64,000 nucleotides of DNA from contig NZ_CAMFIA010000002.1 of NCBI RefSeq assembly GCF_945952405.1, positions 186,001-250,000 of the forward strand, read 5' to 3'. The notes beneath the pieces were generated by a model, which saw nothing but the letters and a program-made list of their open reading frames with translations, was not told where the DNA came from and ran no database searches. Origin of the DNA: an uncultured Stenotrophomonas sp. (GTDB lineage Bacteria; Pseudomonadota; Gammaproteobacteria; Xanthomonadales; Xanthomonadaceae). The translations under genes were made by a program, and so were the position numbers. Of this stretch, positions 8,533 to 16,308 are shown piece by piece. The first letter of the stretch is position 1; every line of letters starts with the position of its first letter.

Positions 8533-9375
8533 TTACTGGCGCGTGGCGGCGGTGGCACCAGCGGCGGCGGTCTGCGTGACCAGCTGGCCATCGACCACCG
8601 GCAGGCGATCGCTGGCCGGCTTGTTGTCCATGCGAACGGTCTTCTCGGCACCGTCGTAGCGGTAGGTCACGTTGTAGCCCTTGACCACATCGGTATTGCC
8701 CATGGCGATGCGGGTGCCCGGCTTGCTGGCCATGCGCATGGTGCCGGTGGTGCCGTCCTCGTTGCGGTAGGTCACGTTGTAGCCGGTGACACGGCTCGAT
8801 TCGGACGTGGCGGTCTCGGTGTGGCACTGGCGCTCGGTGCGGTTGACCACGCGGCCACCGACATGGCGCTTGTCGATCTGGTTGCCGATGAAGCCGCCGG
8901 CCACGGCACCGGCAGCGGTCGCGGCCTTCTTGCCGTTGCCGCCACCGACCTGGTTGCCGAGCAGGCCACCGACCACGGCGCCGACCACGGTACCGCCGAC
9001 GTTGCCGTCACGCTCCGGCAGGCGCTCCTGCACCGTCACGTCCTGGCAGACCTCATGCGGGGTCTGGGTGGTGGAGGTCTCGCGCACCGGATCGGTGCCG
9101 ATCACGGTGGCGTAAGCCTTCTGCTTCTCGGTGATCGGGTCGACCTTCAGCACGTCGGCATACTCCAGGCCGCGCGGCGCGGACGGGTCAAGCTTGTCAC
9201 CACGTGCACCGTCGTCAGCGGCATTGCCGTCGACCAGGCGTGATTCACCGTTGGGGGTTCCGGCGCTGATGGAATCGGGCGACTTGTCGCCGCTCTTCAT
9301 GAAGGCGGCGGTGGCGATGCCACCGACCAGCAGCGCGCCCGCTGCGACCAGGACAGTTGTGGTTGTGCTTTTCAT
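8533..9375 (-). CDS. Glycine-zipper 2TM-domain envelope protein
   Basis: A 280-residue protein with an N-terminal membrane segment (about residues 7-26, VLVAAGALLVGGIATAAF). At about 120-160 lies a double glycine zipper (GGTVVGAVVGGLLGNQVGGG and AGAVAGGFIGNQIDKR) of the SlyB/UmoD type. The C-terminal third holds two copies of a GYNVTYR module with different linkers (TGYNVTYRNEDGTT..., KGYNVTYRYDGAEK...), a visible internal duplication. GGAGCAGGTC precedes the ATG at 9375. Such proteins sit in or span the envelope and often affect membrane integrity or polymyxin-type responses; the precise role here is unknown. A shorter zipper lipoprotein occurs at 12079. Confidence 0.85.
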   Translation of the reverse strand: MKSTTTTVLVAAGALLVGGIATAAFMKSGDKSPDSISAGTPNGESRLVDGNAADDGARGDKLDPSAPRGLEYADVLKVDPITEKQKAYATVIGTDPVRETSTTQTPHEVCQDVTVQERLPERDGNVGGTVVGAVVGGLLGNQVGGGNGKKAATAAGAVAGGFIGNQIDKRHVGGRVVNRTERQCHTETATSESSRVTGYNVTYRNEDGTTGTMRMASKPGTRIAMGNTDVVKGYNVTYRYDGAEKTVRMDNKPASDRLPVVDGQLVTQTAAAGATAATRQ

Positions 9376-9538
9376 GACCTGCTCCTTGCGGACCATCCGC
9401 AACGTTCTCGGGGCAGATTGCAGCATGCGTAGCCTGAACGGAATCTCCACATTTCCTGCTCATTCCTGTAACCCATTCAGCATCGGGAAATGCTGGGCCC
9501 GTGGTAGCGTTTGCATGTTCCCCACGAGGATTCCCGCC

Positions 9539-9754
9539 ATGGCCAACCCGATGCTGCTGCCGCTACTGCAATGGGCACGCCGGCTGCGCTACCCCACCCT
9601 GTTCAAGCTCACCGCCGGCCTGTTCGTGCTGACCTTGTTCATTCCCGACCCGATCCCGTTCGTCGACGAGCTGGTGCTGGGCTTCGGTACGCTGCTGCTG
9701 GCCAACTGGAAGAGCCGCAACGCCGCTACGCCACCGCCGCTGGAACAGCGTTGA
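9539..9754 (+). CDS. Small inner-membrane protein (DUF6116-like)
   Basis: A 71-residue protein with one to two hydrophobic segments (LFKLTAGLFVLTLFIPDPIPFVDELVLGFGTLLL...) and a basic, soluble C-terminus. It resembles the short Xanthomonadaceae family I know as DUF6116, without known function. GAGGA lies seven bases before the ATG. Its stop codon overlaps the TTG start of the TatD gene (TTGA at 9751-9754), so the two are translationally coupled. Confidence 0.8.
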   Translation: MANPMLLPLLQWARRLRYPTLFKLTAGLFVLTLFIPDPIPFVDELVLGFGTLLLANWKSRNAATPPPLEQR

Positions 9755-10524
9755 GCCTGCTGGTCGACAGCCACTGCCATCTCGACGCGGGCGAGTTCGA
9801 CACGGACCGCGCCGCGGTGATCGAGCGTGCGCAGGCGGCCGGCGTGCGCCTGCAGGTCGTGCCTGCCGTCACCGCGGCCAGCTGGCCGAAGCTGCGCGAC
9901 GTCTGCCGGCAGGCGCCGGGGCTGTATCCGGCCTACGGCCTGCACCCGATGTTCCTTTCACAGCACCAGCCCGCCCACCTGGCGCAGCTGCGCCAGTGGA
10001 TCGAGCGTGAACGCCCCTGTGCGATCGGCGAATGCGGCCTGGATTTCTTCGTCGAAGGCCTGGATGCCGAGGCCCAGCAGGCGTACTTCGTCGGCCAGCT
10101 GCAACTGGCCCGTGAGTTCGGGCTGCCGGTGATCGTGCATGCGCGGCGCGCGGTGGATGCGGTGATCGCTGCGATCCGCCGCATCGGCGGCCTGTCCGGC
10201 GTGGTGCACAGCTTCTCCGGCAGCCCGGAACAGGCCGCGCAGCTGCACACGCTCGGATTCCTGCTCGGCCTGGGTGGCCCGCTGACCTACGACCGTGCGC
10301 AGCGCCTGCAGCGGCTGGTCCGCACGATGCCGATCGAACAGCTGCTGCTGGAGACCGACGCACCGGACCAGCCCGACGCCGGCATCCGCGGGCAGCGCAA
10401 CGAACCCTCACGGTTGGCGGCCATCGCCCGCCATGTGGCCAGCGTGCGCGGCATGGACGTAGAGGCCGTGGCGCAGGCCACGACCGGGAACGCGCGGCGG
10501 TTGTTCAACCTGCCGGCCATCTGA
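9751..10524 (+). CDS. TatD family metal-dependent DNase/hydrolase
   Basis: A 257-residue cytosolic TIM-barrel hydrolase of the amidohydrolase superfamily, with 3'-5' DNase activity in characterised homologues. Metal ligands are visible: VDSHCHLD at the start, the metal Glu in AIGECGLDFF at about residue 92, VIVHARRA, VVHSFSG and LLLETDAPD. No ATG gives a complete N-terminal HxH strand. The TTG at 9751 does, and it overlaps the stop of the upstream gene by four bases, so translation probably restarts there. The sequence suits the YjjV/TatD branch. Two SMAG palindromes follow the stop codon. Confidence 0.9.
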   Translation: MSLLVDSHCHLDAGEFDTDRAAVIERAQAAGVRLQVVPAVTAASWPKLRDVCRQAPGLYPAYGLHPMFLSQHQPAHLAQLRQWIERERPCAIGECGLDFFVEGLDAEAQQAYFVGQLQLAREFGLPVIVHARRAVDAVIAAIRRIGGLSGVVHSFSGSPEQAAQLHTLGFLLGLGGPLTYDRAQRLQRLVRTMPIEQLLLETDAPDQPDAGIRGQRNEPSRLAAIARHVASVRGMDVEAVAQATTGNARRLFNLPAI

Positions 10525-10530
10525 GGGTGG

Positions 10531-10599
10531 TGCCGGCCAGCGGCCGGCATCCGCGCTGATTCAATCATTGCGGGGTTGCCGGCCAGCGGCCGGCACTAC
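10531..10599. repeat. Two SMAG REP palindromes in tandem
   Basis: TGCCGGCC-AGC-GGCCGGCA occurs at 10531-10549 and again at 10577-10595. The second copy ends in CTAC (96-99), the complement of the GTAG tag. They fill the gap between convergent tatD-like and tcdA. Confidence 0.85.
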
Positions 10600-10605
10600 C
10601 GACGA

Positions 10606-11427
10606 TCAGGCGCCGGCTTCTGCCACCTCGGCCTTCACCCTCTTCGGCTCCAGCAGCATCTCCAGTGCCTTGCCTACCGCCGCGAACGCGAACGCGCCGG
10701 TGATGTGGGTCGCTGCGCCCAGGCCGGCGCCGCAATCCAGCTTCAATGCCGCATCGGCGCCCAGATTGGGGCGGATGCCACAGACGCTGCCATCGGCCTG
10801 CGGGTACTTCACGTTCTCCAGTGAATACACCGCCGGCACACCGAAGTAGCGCTTGGCATTCTTCGGGAAATTGAACTCGCTGCGCAGCTTCTTGCGGATC
10901 AGCGCCAGCATCGCGTCATGCTCGGTACGCGAGACATCACGGATGCGCACCAGGGTCGGGTCGGTACGCCCTCCGGCAGCACCCACCGTCAGCAGCGGCA
11001 GCTTGCGGCGGCGGCACCAGGCAATGGTCTCGACCTTGACACGGAAGCTGTCGCAGGCGTCGATCACCAGGTCGAAGCCGCGATCCAGCAGTTCGGCCAT
11101 GTTGGATACGGTCAGGAACGCCTGCACCGCCTCGACGTCGATGTCCGGGTTGATCGCCCGGCAGCGCTCGGCCATCGCCTCGGCCTTGTTGCGGCCGTAG
11201 TTGCCTTCCATCGCCGGCAGCTGGCGGTTGGTGTTGGACACGCAGATGTCATCGGCATCGATCAGGGTCAGGTGGCCGACCGCCGAACGGGCCAGCGCTT
11301 CCACCACCCATGAGCCGACACCCCCCATGCCCACGACCGCCACGCGGCTGCCCTGCAGGCGCTCGAGCGCGCCCACGCCATACAGCCGTTCGATGCCGGC
11401 GAAGCGTTGTTTGACCTGTTCGTTCAT
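10606..11427 (-). CDS. tcdA: tRNA threonylcarbamoyladenosine dehydratase TcdA
   Basis: Converts t6A37 of ANN-decoding tRNAs to the cyclic form ct6A, using ATP (CsdL/YgdL). The 273-residue protein is an E1/ThiF-like adenylating enzyme. The nucleotide loop is VAVVGMGGVGSWVVEALARS at about residues 31-50. It is followed by LTLIDADDICVSNTNRQ, the DACDSFRVKVETIAWCRR segment, and the R-rich RIRDVSRTEHDAMLALIRKKL. The C-terminus carries a hydrophobic membrane-associated tail as in E. coli TcdA. Lone gene, convergent with tatD-like across the SMAG repeats. Confidence 0.93.
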   Translation of the reverse strand: MNEQVKQRFAGIERLYGVGALERLQGSRVAVVGMGGVGSWVVEALARSAVGHLTLIDADDICVSNTNRQLPAMEGNYGRNKAEAMAERCRAINPDIDVEAVQAFLTVSNMAELLDRGFDLVIDACDSFRVKVETIAWCRRRKLPLLTVGAAGGRTDPTLVRIRDVSRTEHDAMLALIRKKLRSEFNFPKNAKRYFGVPAVYSLENVKYPQADGSVCGIRPNLGADAALKLDCGAGLGAATHITGAFAFAAVGKALEMLLEPKRVKAEVAEAGA

Positions 11428-11507
11428 CCGGCTATTTTAACGTGCAGGCACCGGCACCTGCAGCGCGCCGGCATCGAACCCACCGTTGCACGCCAGGAGA
11501 GCCCGCC

Positions 11508-11942
11508 ATGAACGCCAGCCCGCCCCGCCGCCTGTCCAGCGCCCATCGCTACCTGTTCGTGTTGTGCCTGGGCGTGCTGATCGGCCTGATTGCCACGGTG
11601 ATGGTCGGCCGAGCCCTGCAGGCCCGCCGCGATCCGTTCCCGGACAGCCTGATGCAGGTGATGCAACGGCAATCACAGCTGCTCCAGCAGGCCCAGCAGC
11701 AGAACCGCTGCAGCCTGGCCGACAGCGTGCCGCGCCTGCAGGCGATGCGACTGCTGTCGAACGACCTGGACCTGGCCTTTCCGGGATTGAAGGACAGTGC
11801 GCAGTTCCAGCAGCACGCCAGCCAGCTGCGCGGCCACCTCAACGGCGCGCTGGCCGCGCCGCCGAGCGATTGCAGGACCCTGGCCCAGGTCGTGGAGACC
11901 GTGCAGGCCGACTGCCGCGCCTGCCACCAGGACTTCCGCTGA
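11508..11942 (+). CDS. Membrane-anchored cytochrome c'-like protein
   Basis: A 144-residue protein with a single N-terminal membrane anchor (YLFVLCLGVLIGLIATVMVG, about residues 15-34). A helical periplasmic domain rich in Gln and Leu follows, and CRACHQDFR closes the protein. A CxxCH haem-c site right at the C-terminus of a four-helix-type domain is the hallmark of class II cytochromes c (c'). AGGAGA precedes the ATG. It would bind one haem c in the periplasm after processing by the cytochrome c maturation system. Its redox partner is unknown, and no electron-transfer genes lie beside it. Confidence 0.78.
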   Translation: MNASPPRRLSSAHRYLFVLCLGVLIGLIATVMVGRALQARRDPFPDSLMQVMQRQSQLLQQAQQQNRCSLADSVPRLQAMRLLSNDLDLAFPGLKDSAQFQQHASQLRGHLNGALAAPPSDCRTLAQVVETVQADCRACHQDFR

Positions 11943-12078
11943 AGCGCATTCATCCTGCAGCCGGGCAAGCCACGCATGGTTGGCACCTTGTTCACGTTCA
12001 AAAGGAGAGGATTCGTCCACCCTGCTGCATGACGCAGTACCACCCCAGACATCCGCCTTCACGGCCAGGAGACGCCCC

Positions 12079-12573
12079 ATGAAGATCCAGCTCATTGCCG
12101 CCAGCGCCATCGCTACCCTTGCCCTGGCTGGCTGTGCCACCTCGCCCGGTTACGGTGGCGGCGGCTACAACAACGGCTACAACAATGGCGGCTACGGCAA
12201 CAACGGCGGTTACAACCAGGGCCGCTGCGCCGACTGCGGCATCGTCACCCGCATCAATGTCGTACCGTCGGGCCGCACCGCGCCGAGCGCGACCGGCGCG
12301 ATCCTGGGTGGCATCGTGGGCGCCGTGGCCGGCCATGAGATCTCCGACCACACCGGCGGCAGCCGCGGCAACAAGAACATCGCCGCCGCCGCAGGCGCGG
12401 TCGGTGGTGCGCTGGCCGGCAACCAGATCCAGAAGAACGTCACCAGCGACACCTACGACATCAGCGTGCGCATGGACGATGGCCGCACCATCGTGGTCAA
12501 CCAGCGCGACCTCGGCGGCATCCGCGAGAACACCTACGTGCGCGTGGTCAACGGCAAGGTCATCCTGCGCTGA
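12079..12573 (+). CDS. Glycine-zipper outer-membrane lipoprotein (SlyB/Pcp-like)
   Basis: A 164-residue lipoprotein. The signal peptide ends at the lipobox LALAGC (Cys18). A Gly/Asn/Tyr-rich repeat stretch follows (about 23-48), then CADCG, a SlyB-like glycine zipper (GAILGGIVGAVAGHEI and AGAVGGALAGNQIQKN, about 75-115), and a C-terminal domain (YDISVRMDDGRTIVVNQRD...) shared with the 17 kDa surface antigen/Pcp family. AGGAGA sits eight bases before the ATG at 12079. It is expected in the inner leaflet of the outer membrane. A bidirectional terminator separates it from the convergent cold-shock gene. Confidence 0.88.
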   Translation: MKIQLIAASAIATLALAGCATSPGYGGGGYNNGYNNGGYGNNGGYNQGRCADCGIVTRINVVPSGRTAPSATGAILGGIVGAVAGHEISDHTGGSRGNKNIAAAAGAVGGALAGNQIQKNVTSDTYDISVRMDDGRTIVVNQRDLGGIRENTYVRVVNGKVILR

Positions 12574-12596
12574 CCTGCAACGGGCCGATGGCAAAG

Positions 12597-12624
12597 AAAA
12601 AGGCCCGCTTGCGCGGGCCTTTTT
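12597..12624. terminator. Bidirectional rho-independent terminator
   Basis: AAAAAGGCCCGC-TTGC-GCGGGCCTTTTT: a GC stem bounded by A and T runs on both sides. It lies between the convergent lipoprotein gene and the cold-shock gene and can stop transcription from both. Confidence 0.9.
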
Positions 12625-12646
12625 CATGTGACGGCATGCAGCGCGA

Positions 12647-12856
12647 TCAGGTCGGCTGCACGGCATCGGCCTGCAGGCCCTTCTGGCCCTGCACGACGGT
12701 GAAGGTGACCTTCTGGCCTTCCTTCAGGCTCTTGAAGCCCTGGGTCTGGATGGCACGGAAGTGCACGAACACGTCTTCGCCGTTTTCACGGCTGATGAAG
12801 CCGAAGCCCTTTGCATCATTGAACCACTTGACGGTACCGGTCTCGCGATCAGACAT
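12647..12856 (-). CDS. Cold-shock protein, CspA family
   Basis: A 69-residue single OB-fold (CSD) RNA chaperone that melts RNA structure. RNP1 (KGFGFISRE, about residues 16-24) and RNP2 ([10 protein letters not shown], about 27-36) are intact, and [16 protein letters not shown] is the canonical opening. The open frame continues upstream, but the CSD start at 12856 is unambiguous; the longer form would have no family support. The stretch upstream is long and probably a structured leader, as is usual for csp genes. Whether this copy is cold-induced or constitutive cannot be seen. Confidence 0.95.
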   Translation of the reverse strand: MSDRETGTVKWFNDAKGFGFISRENGEDVFVHFRAIQTQGFKSLKEGQKVTFTVVQGQKGLQADAVQPT

Positions 12857-13064
12857 CTCACTAACTCCCTGGTGACTCTCTCTTGTTGTTGGAAACGCCT
12901 GTTGGGCGGCTGACAAGCAAGGGGGAAGCGAGGTGCATCGATGCAGCGGATCGGGAAGATCTTGCTTCATCAGGCCACGATCCACGGTGACCTTGCCAAG
13001 CTCAGCGACTGCAACTTAACCCGCCCAAAACGAAAAAGCAACTGGCAAAATCTTTCACTGTCAA
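12857..13064 (-). promoter_or_regulatory. Possible long leader and promoter of the cold-shock gene
   Basis: A perfect TTGACA lies on the minus strand at 13064-13059, and a second possible pair (TTGCTT-N16-TTAAGT) overlaps just downstream. No good TATAAT follows the TTGACA at 17 bases, so the exact start is uncertain. Either choice gives a 5' leader of about 150-190 bases, as seen in cspA-type mRNAs. On the other strand the DUF456 gene begins at 13093, so its promoter also lies here. Confidence 0.35.
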
Positions 13065-13092
13065 CCCCAAATCGGCCACCATACGGGACAGC

Positions 13093-13578
13093 ATGGGACT
13101 CTCATTCATCTTATATCTGCTAGCGGTCATTTTTGTCCTGGTCGGCATCGCCGGAATCATCCTGCCGGCCCTTCCCGGCATCCCGCTGGTGTTCATCGGG
13201 CTGCTGCTGGCCGCCTGGGCCGACGGCTTCGCCCATGTCGGCTGGCCAACCCTGGTCGCGCTGGGCGTACTGACCCTGCTCTCGCTGCTGGTGGACGTGC
13301 TGGCCACCGTGGTCGGGGCGCAGCGGGTCGGGGCCAGCCGCAAGGCGCTATGGGGCACCTTCGTCGGCAGCATCGTCGGCCTGTTCTTCATGCCGATCGG
13401 CCTGTTCGCCGGGCCGTTGCTCGGCGCCCTGCTCGGCGAGTACTGGCACACCCGCGAACTGGGACGCTCGACCAAGGTTGGCCTGGCCACCTGGCTGGGC
13501 ATCCTGCTCGGCCTGGCCTTGAAGCTGGCGGTGGTGATCGCGATGCTGGGGCTGTTCGCCTTCGCCTGGTTCCTGTGA
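13093..13578 (+). CDS. DUF456 family inner-membrane protein
   Basis: A 161-residue, strongly hydrophobic protein with about four to five membrane segments. The DUF456 pattern is clear: GIAGIILPALPGIPLVFIGLLLAAW near the N-terminus, then GASRKALWGTFVGSIVGLFFMPIGLFAGPLLGALLGEY and GLATWLGILLGLALKLAVVI. Family members have no established function. It is divergent from the cold-shock gene, and about 120 bases separate it from pldA. Confidence 0.88.
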   Translation: MGLSFILYLLAVIFVLVGIAGIILPALPGIPLVFIGLLLAAWADGFAHVGWPTLVALGVLTLLSLLVDVLATVVGAQRVGASRKALWGTFVGSIVGLFFMPIGLFAGPLLGALLGEYWHTRELGRSTKVGLATWLGILLGLALKLAVVIAMLGLFAFAWFL

Positions 13579-13697
13579 CAGGTGCAGCCTTCACGCCATG
13601 CGCACGCGGTGGCCGTGCATAAACCGTGGGGGCTGGCCGCGATCCGGTACAGCCGCCACACTGTGCGATTCCCGTATTCATCGAAGGGCCTGCTGCA

Positions 13698-14852
13698 ATG
13701 ACCCTGTCTCCGCTGCTTCCCCGCCTCGCGCCGTTGGCGCTGGCCCTGGCCAGTGCCCCATTGGCCGCGCAGGAGTTCGTGCCCAGCACCGACACCTCGC
13801 CGGCCGCATGCGCGGCCATCACCACCGATGCCGCGCGCCTGGCCTGCTATGACCGGCTGTTCGCGCACACGCCCGAGGCCACGGCCGCGGCCGATGCCGC
13901 CGCCGCCGCTGCGGCGCAGGCCCGTCGTGAAGAGCGCCAGACCGCGCGCGTGAGCCAGGGCGAGGAGAAGCTGCGCGAGCGGGTCAGTGACCTGTTCCGC
14001 CCGGCCCCAGCCGACAGCGCGCTGGCCAATGCCGGCCGCGGCTCGCTGCTCGACAGTCGCTGGGAACTGGCCGAAGACTCCAAGCTGGGCCCGTTCCAGC
14101 TGCGCGCCTACAAGCCGGTCTACCTGCTGCCCGTGTTCTGGACCAGCAAGCGCAACACCATGCCGCACTCGCCGAACCCGGCCAACAGCGTGACCGAGCC
14201 GCAGGTGCTGGACAGTGCCGAGCTGAAGTTCCAGATCAGCTTCAAGACCAAGGTCGCCGAGAACCTGTTCGGCGACAACGGCGACATCTGGGCCGGCTAT
14301 ACCCAGAGTTCGCGCTGGCAGGCCTACAACGGCGAGGATTCGCGCCCGTTCCGCGAAACCAACTACGAGCCGGAAGTGATGATGGTGTTCCGCAACGGCT
14401 ACTCGATCGGTGGCTGGCGCGGGCGCATGACCGGCATCGCGCTGAACCACCAGTCCAATGGCCGCGCCGATCCGCTGTCGCGCAGCTGGAACCGGGTGAT
14501 GCTCAACATCGGCCTGGACCGCGAGAACTGGGCGCTGGTGCTGCGCCCGTGGTACCGCATTCCGGAAAGCCGCAGCGACGACAACAACCCGGACATCGAG
14601 GACTACATGGGCCGCGGTGACGCGACCCTGACCTGGAACCGCAACGGCCATGAGGTCTCGCTGATGGCGCGCCATTCGCTGCGCACCGGCAGCCGCTCGC
14701 ACGGTGCGTTGCAGCTGGACTACGGCTTCCCGATCAGCAACCTGCTGCGTGGCCATGTGCAGGTGTTCGATGGCTATGGCGAAAGCCTGATCGACTACAA
14801 CCACAAGGCCACCTATGTGGGCGTGGGCGTATCGCTGCTGGAGTGGTTCTGA
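13698..14852 (+). CDS. pldA: Outer-membrane phospholipase A (OMPLA)
   Basis: Calcium-dependent phospholipase A1/A2 that hydrolyses misplaced phospholipids in the outer membrane. A signal peptide (MTLSPLLPRLAPLALALASAPLAAQ) is followed by a short Cys-containing region (ACAAITTDAARLACYDRLF) and an Ala-rich/charged linker. The 12-strand barrel comes last. The catalytic His-Ser-Asn set is visible in GIALNHQSNGRADPLSRSWNRVM (His and Ser two apart, Asn 12 after Ser, as in E. coli H142/S144/N156). The protein ends in Phe after an amphipathic strand (GVSLLEWF), as outer-membrane barrels do. The ATG at 13698 is chosen over an upstream in-frame codon because it begins the signal peptide. Its stop overlaps arsC (ATGA). 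Confidence 0.94.
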   Translation: MTLSPLLPRLAPLALALASAPLAAQEFVPSTDTSPAACAAITTDAARLACYDRLFAHTPEATAAADAAAAAAAQARREERQTARVSQGEEKLRERVSDLFRPAPADSALANAGRGSLLDSRWELAEDSKLGPFQLRAYKPVYLLPVFWTSKRNTMPHSPNPANSVTEPQVLDSAELKFQISFKTKVAENLFGDNGDIWAGYTQSSRWQAYNGEDSRPFRETNYEPEVMMVFRNGYSIGGWRGRMTGIALNHQSNGRADPLSRSWNRVMLNIGLDRENWALVLRPWYRIPESRSDDNNPDIEDYMGRGDATLTWNRNGHEVSLMARHSLRTGSRSHGALQLDYGFPISNLLRGHVQVFDGYGESLIDYNHKATYVGVGVSLLEWF

Positions 14853-15193
14853 TGACGGTGACGATCTGGCACAACCCGGCCTGCAGCAATTCACGCGGCG
14901 CCCTGAAGCTGATCCGCGACGCCGGATTCGATCCGCGGGTGATCGACTACCTGGGTGCGCCCCCGGATGTGGCGACGCTGCGCCAGGTGCTGGCCGAATC
15001 CGGCTTGAGCGCGCGTGAGCTGGTACGCAGCAAGGAGGCGCAGTTCACCGAACTGGGCCTGGACGCGGCTGACGAGGCCACCCTGCTGGCGGCGATGGCC
15101 GAGCACCCGCGCCTGATCAACCGCCCGGTGGTGCGCACGCCCAAAGGCACCCGCCTGTGCCGCCCCCCGGAAACGGTGCTGGAAATCCTCTAA
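14852..15193 (+). CDS. arsC: ArsC-family reductase (glutaredoxin-type, YfgD-like)
   Basis: A 113-residue thioredoxin-fold protein of the ArsC/Spx group. The redox Cys lies in IWHNPACSNSRGAL (about residue 11), and the NRPVVRTPKGTRLCRPPETVL ending is characteristic. Homologues with glutaredoxin reduce arsenate, but short chromosomal YfgD-type members often stand alone, and no arsenite exporter or ArsR is present here. The ATG overlaps the pldA stop by four bases, so the two are coupled. A perfect 27-bp hairpin starts two bases past the stop. Confidence 0.88.
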   Translation: MTVTIWHNPACSNSRGALKLIRDAGFDPRVIDYLGAPPDVATLRQVLAESGLSARELVRSKEAQFTELGLDAADEATLLAAMAEHPRLINRPVVRTPKGTRLCRPPETVLEIL

Positions 15194-15194
15194 C

Positions 15195-15260
15195 AAAAAG
15201 GGGACGGAGGGGATTAAGTCGTTTATGCATTTACGACTTAATCCCCTCCGTCCCCTTTTT
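15195..15260. repeat. Perfect 27-bp hairpin, GGGGACGGAGGGGATTAAG family
   Basis: Arms 15195-15221 and 15234-15260 are exactly complementary, with a 12-base loop containing ATGCAT. The arms begin with five A and end with five T, so the hairpin also serves as a bidirectional terminator between convergent arsC (stop 15193) and the GST gene (stop 15265). A second copy with the same 27-base outer arm is at 61853-61941. Confidence 0.92.
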
Positions 15261-15264
15261 GGGG

Positions 15265-15900
15265 TTACAGCCAGTCGGTGATGCCTTCGCGGCGGTAGAC
15301 CTCGGCGAACGCCGGGCGCGCCTTCATCGAGGCGGCATGCGCCTTCAGCACGGGCCAAGTGTCGCTGGGGCGCGGCATGTTGCGCGACCAGCGCATCAGC
15401 ATCACCAGCATGTAGTCGACCGCGCAGGGCGCTGCGCCCAGCAGGTACGGACCGTGCGCCTGCAGGTGCGTGGCTACGTGCTGCCAGGCCGCCTCCAGGC
15501 GCTGCCGCGCCATCCCGCGGCTGGCCTCCACATGGGCCTCGCCCGCCACTTCGTGCGGATAGAACCAGGCGCGGTAGGCCGGCTGCAGCGTATTGGCGCA
15601 CCAGAACATCCAACGGTACGCATCACCGCGCTGCGGCGTACCCGCTGCCGGCAGCAGGCCGGCCTCGGGATGGCGGTCGGCCAGGTACAGCACGATCGCC
15701 GCCGCTTCGGTCAGGACCAGCCCATCGATCATCAGCGTCGGCACCACGCCGGCCGGGTTCAACGCCAGGTACGCGGCCGCCTTGTGTTCGCGCGCCTCGA
15801 AATCCAGCAGAACCAGATCATGCTCGATGCCAAGCTCGATCAGCAGCCAATGCACCACCAGGGCGGCAGTGCTGGTGGAACCATACAGCGTGGTGCTCAT
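15265..15900 (-). CDS. Glutathione S-transferase family protein
   Basis: A 211-residue soluble GST. The N-terminal thioredoxin-like domain has LYGSTSTAALVVHWLLIELG (a Ser cluster at the catalytic position), NPAGVVPTLMIDG with the cis-proline, and LTEAAAIVLYLADRHP binding the glutathione gamma-glutamyl group. The C-domain has LLGAAPCAVDYMLVMLMRW, a variant of the N-capping box. It is unrelated in detail to the GST at 7097. It would handle electrophiles or peroxides; the substrate is unknown. Convergent with pldA-arsC. Confidence 0.87.
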   Translation of the reverse strand: MSTTLYGSTSTAALVVHWLLIELGIEHDLVLLDFEAREHKAAAYLALNPAGVVPTLMIDGLVLTEAAAIVLYLADRHPEAGLLPAAGTPQRGDAYRWMFWCANTLQPAYRAWFYPHEVAGEAHVEASRGMARQRLEAAWQHVATHLQAHGPYLLGAAPCAVDYMLVMLMRWSRNMPRPSDTWPVLKAHAASMKARPAFAEVYRREGITDWL

Positions 15901-15958
15901 GCGACGGATCCTGTGCGGGTGGATCGGCCGATTATGCGCCTGTGCGCGGCACCGTGGC

Positions 15959-16294
15959 TCAGCCGCAGCTGCTCATGCAGGCATCACGGCGTTCACCACA
16001 GGACATCATCGGCGCGCGCATCGTGCAGTCATGCGCCTTCAGTTCGCAGGCACGGCGCAGCTCCGGATTGGCGATGTCCTTGCAGCGCCTGTCGGGCGCG
16101 GGCACTGCCTGCTGTTCACAGCTGAAGTGGCTGTTGACCGCACTGCCCTGCGCCATGCAGCTGCGATGGCTGGCCTGGCATTGCATGCGGCATTGCGCCG
16201 ACGCGGAGAAATCCACGCCCGCATACGACGACGATGTGCTGCACCCTGCCAGCAACAGCAGGCCGGGCAGCAGCAGGCACAGCTTCCGGGGCAT
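15959..16294 (-). CDS. Small cysteine-rich lipoprotein
   Basis: A 111-residue secreted lipoprotein. The signal peptide ends in LLLLAGC, and the mature part has about ten further Cys, many paired (CRMQCQASHRSC, CKDIANPELRRACELKAHDC, CMSSC). No family is recognised. GGAGGA eight bases upstream supports the ATG at 16294. An earlier ATG at 16309 overlaps the stop of the upstream Cys-rich gene (TGATG), so coupling is also possible. With the preceding gene it forms a two-gene unit of similar design: lipobox plus evenly spread disulphide-type Cys. Confidence 0.75.
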   Translation of the reverse strand: MPRKLCLLLPGLLLLAGCSTSSSYAGVDFSASAQCRMQCQASHRSCMAQGSAVNSHFSCEQQAVPAPDRRCKDIANPELRRACELKAHDCTMRAPMMSCGERRDACMSSCG

Positions 16295-16308
16295 CGCACG
16301 TTCCTCCA

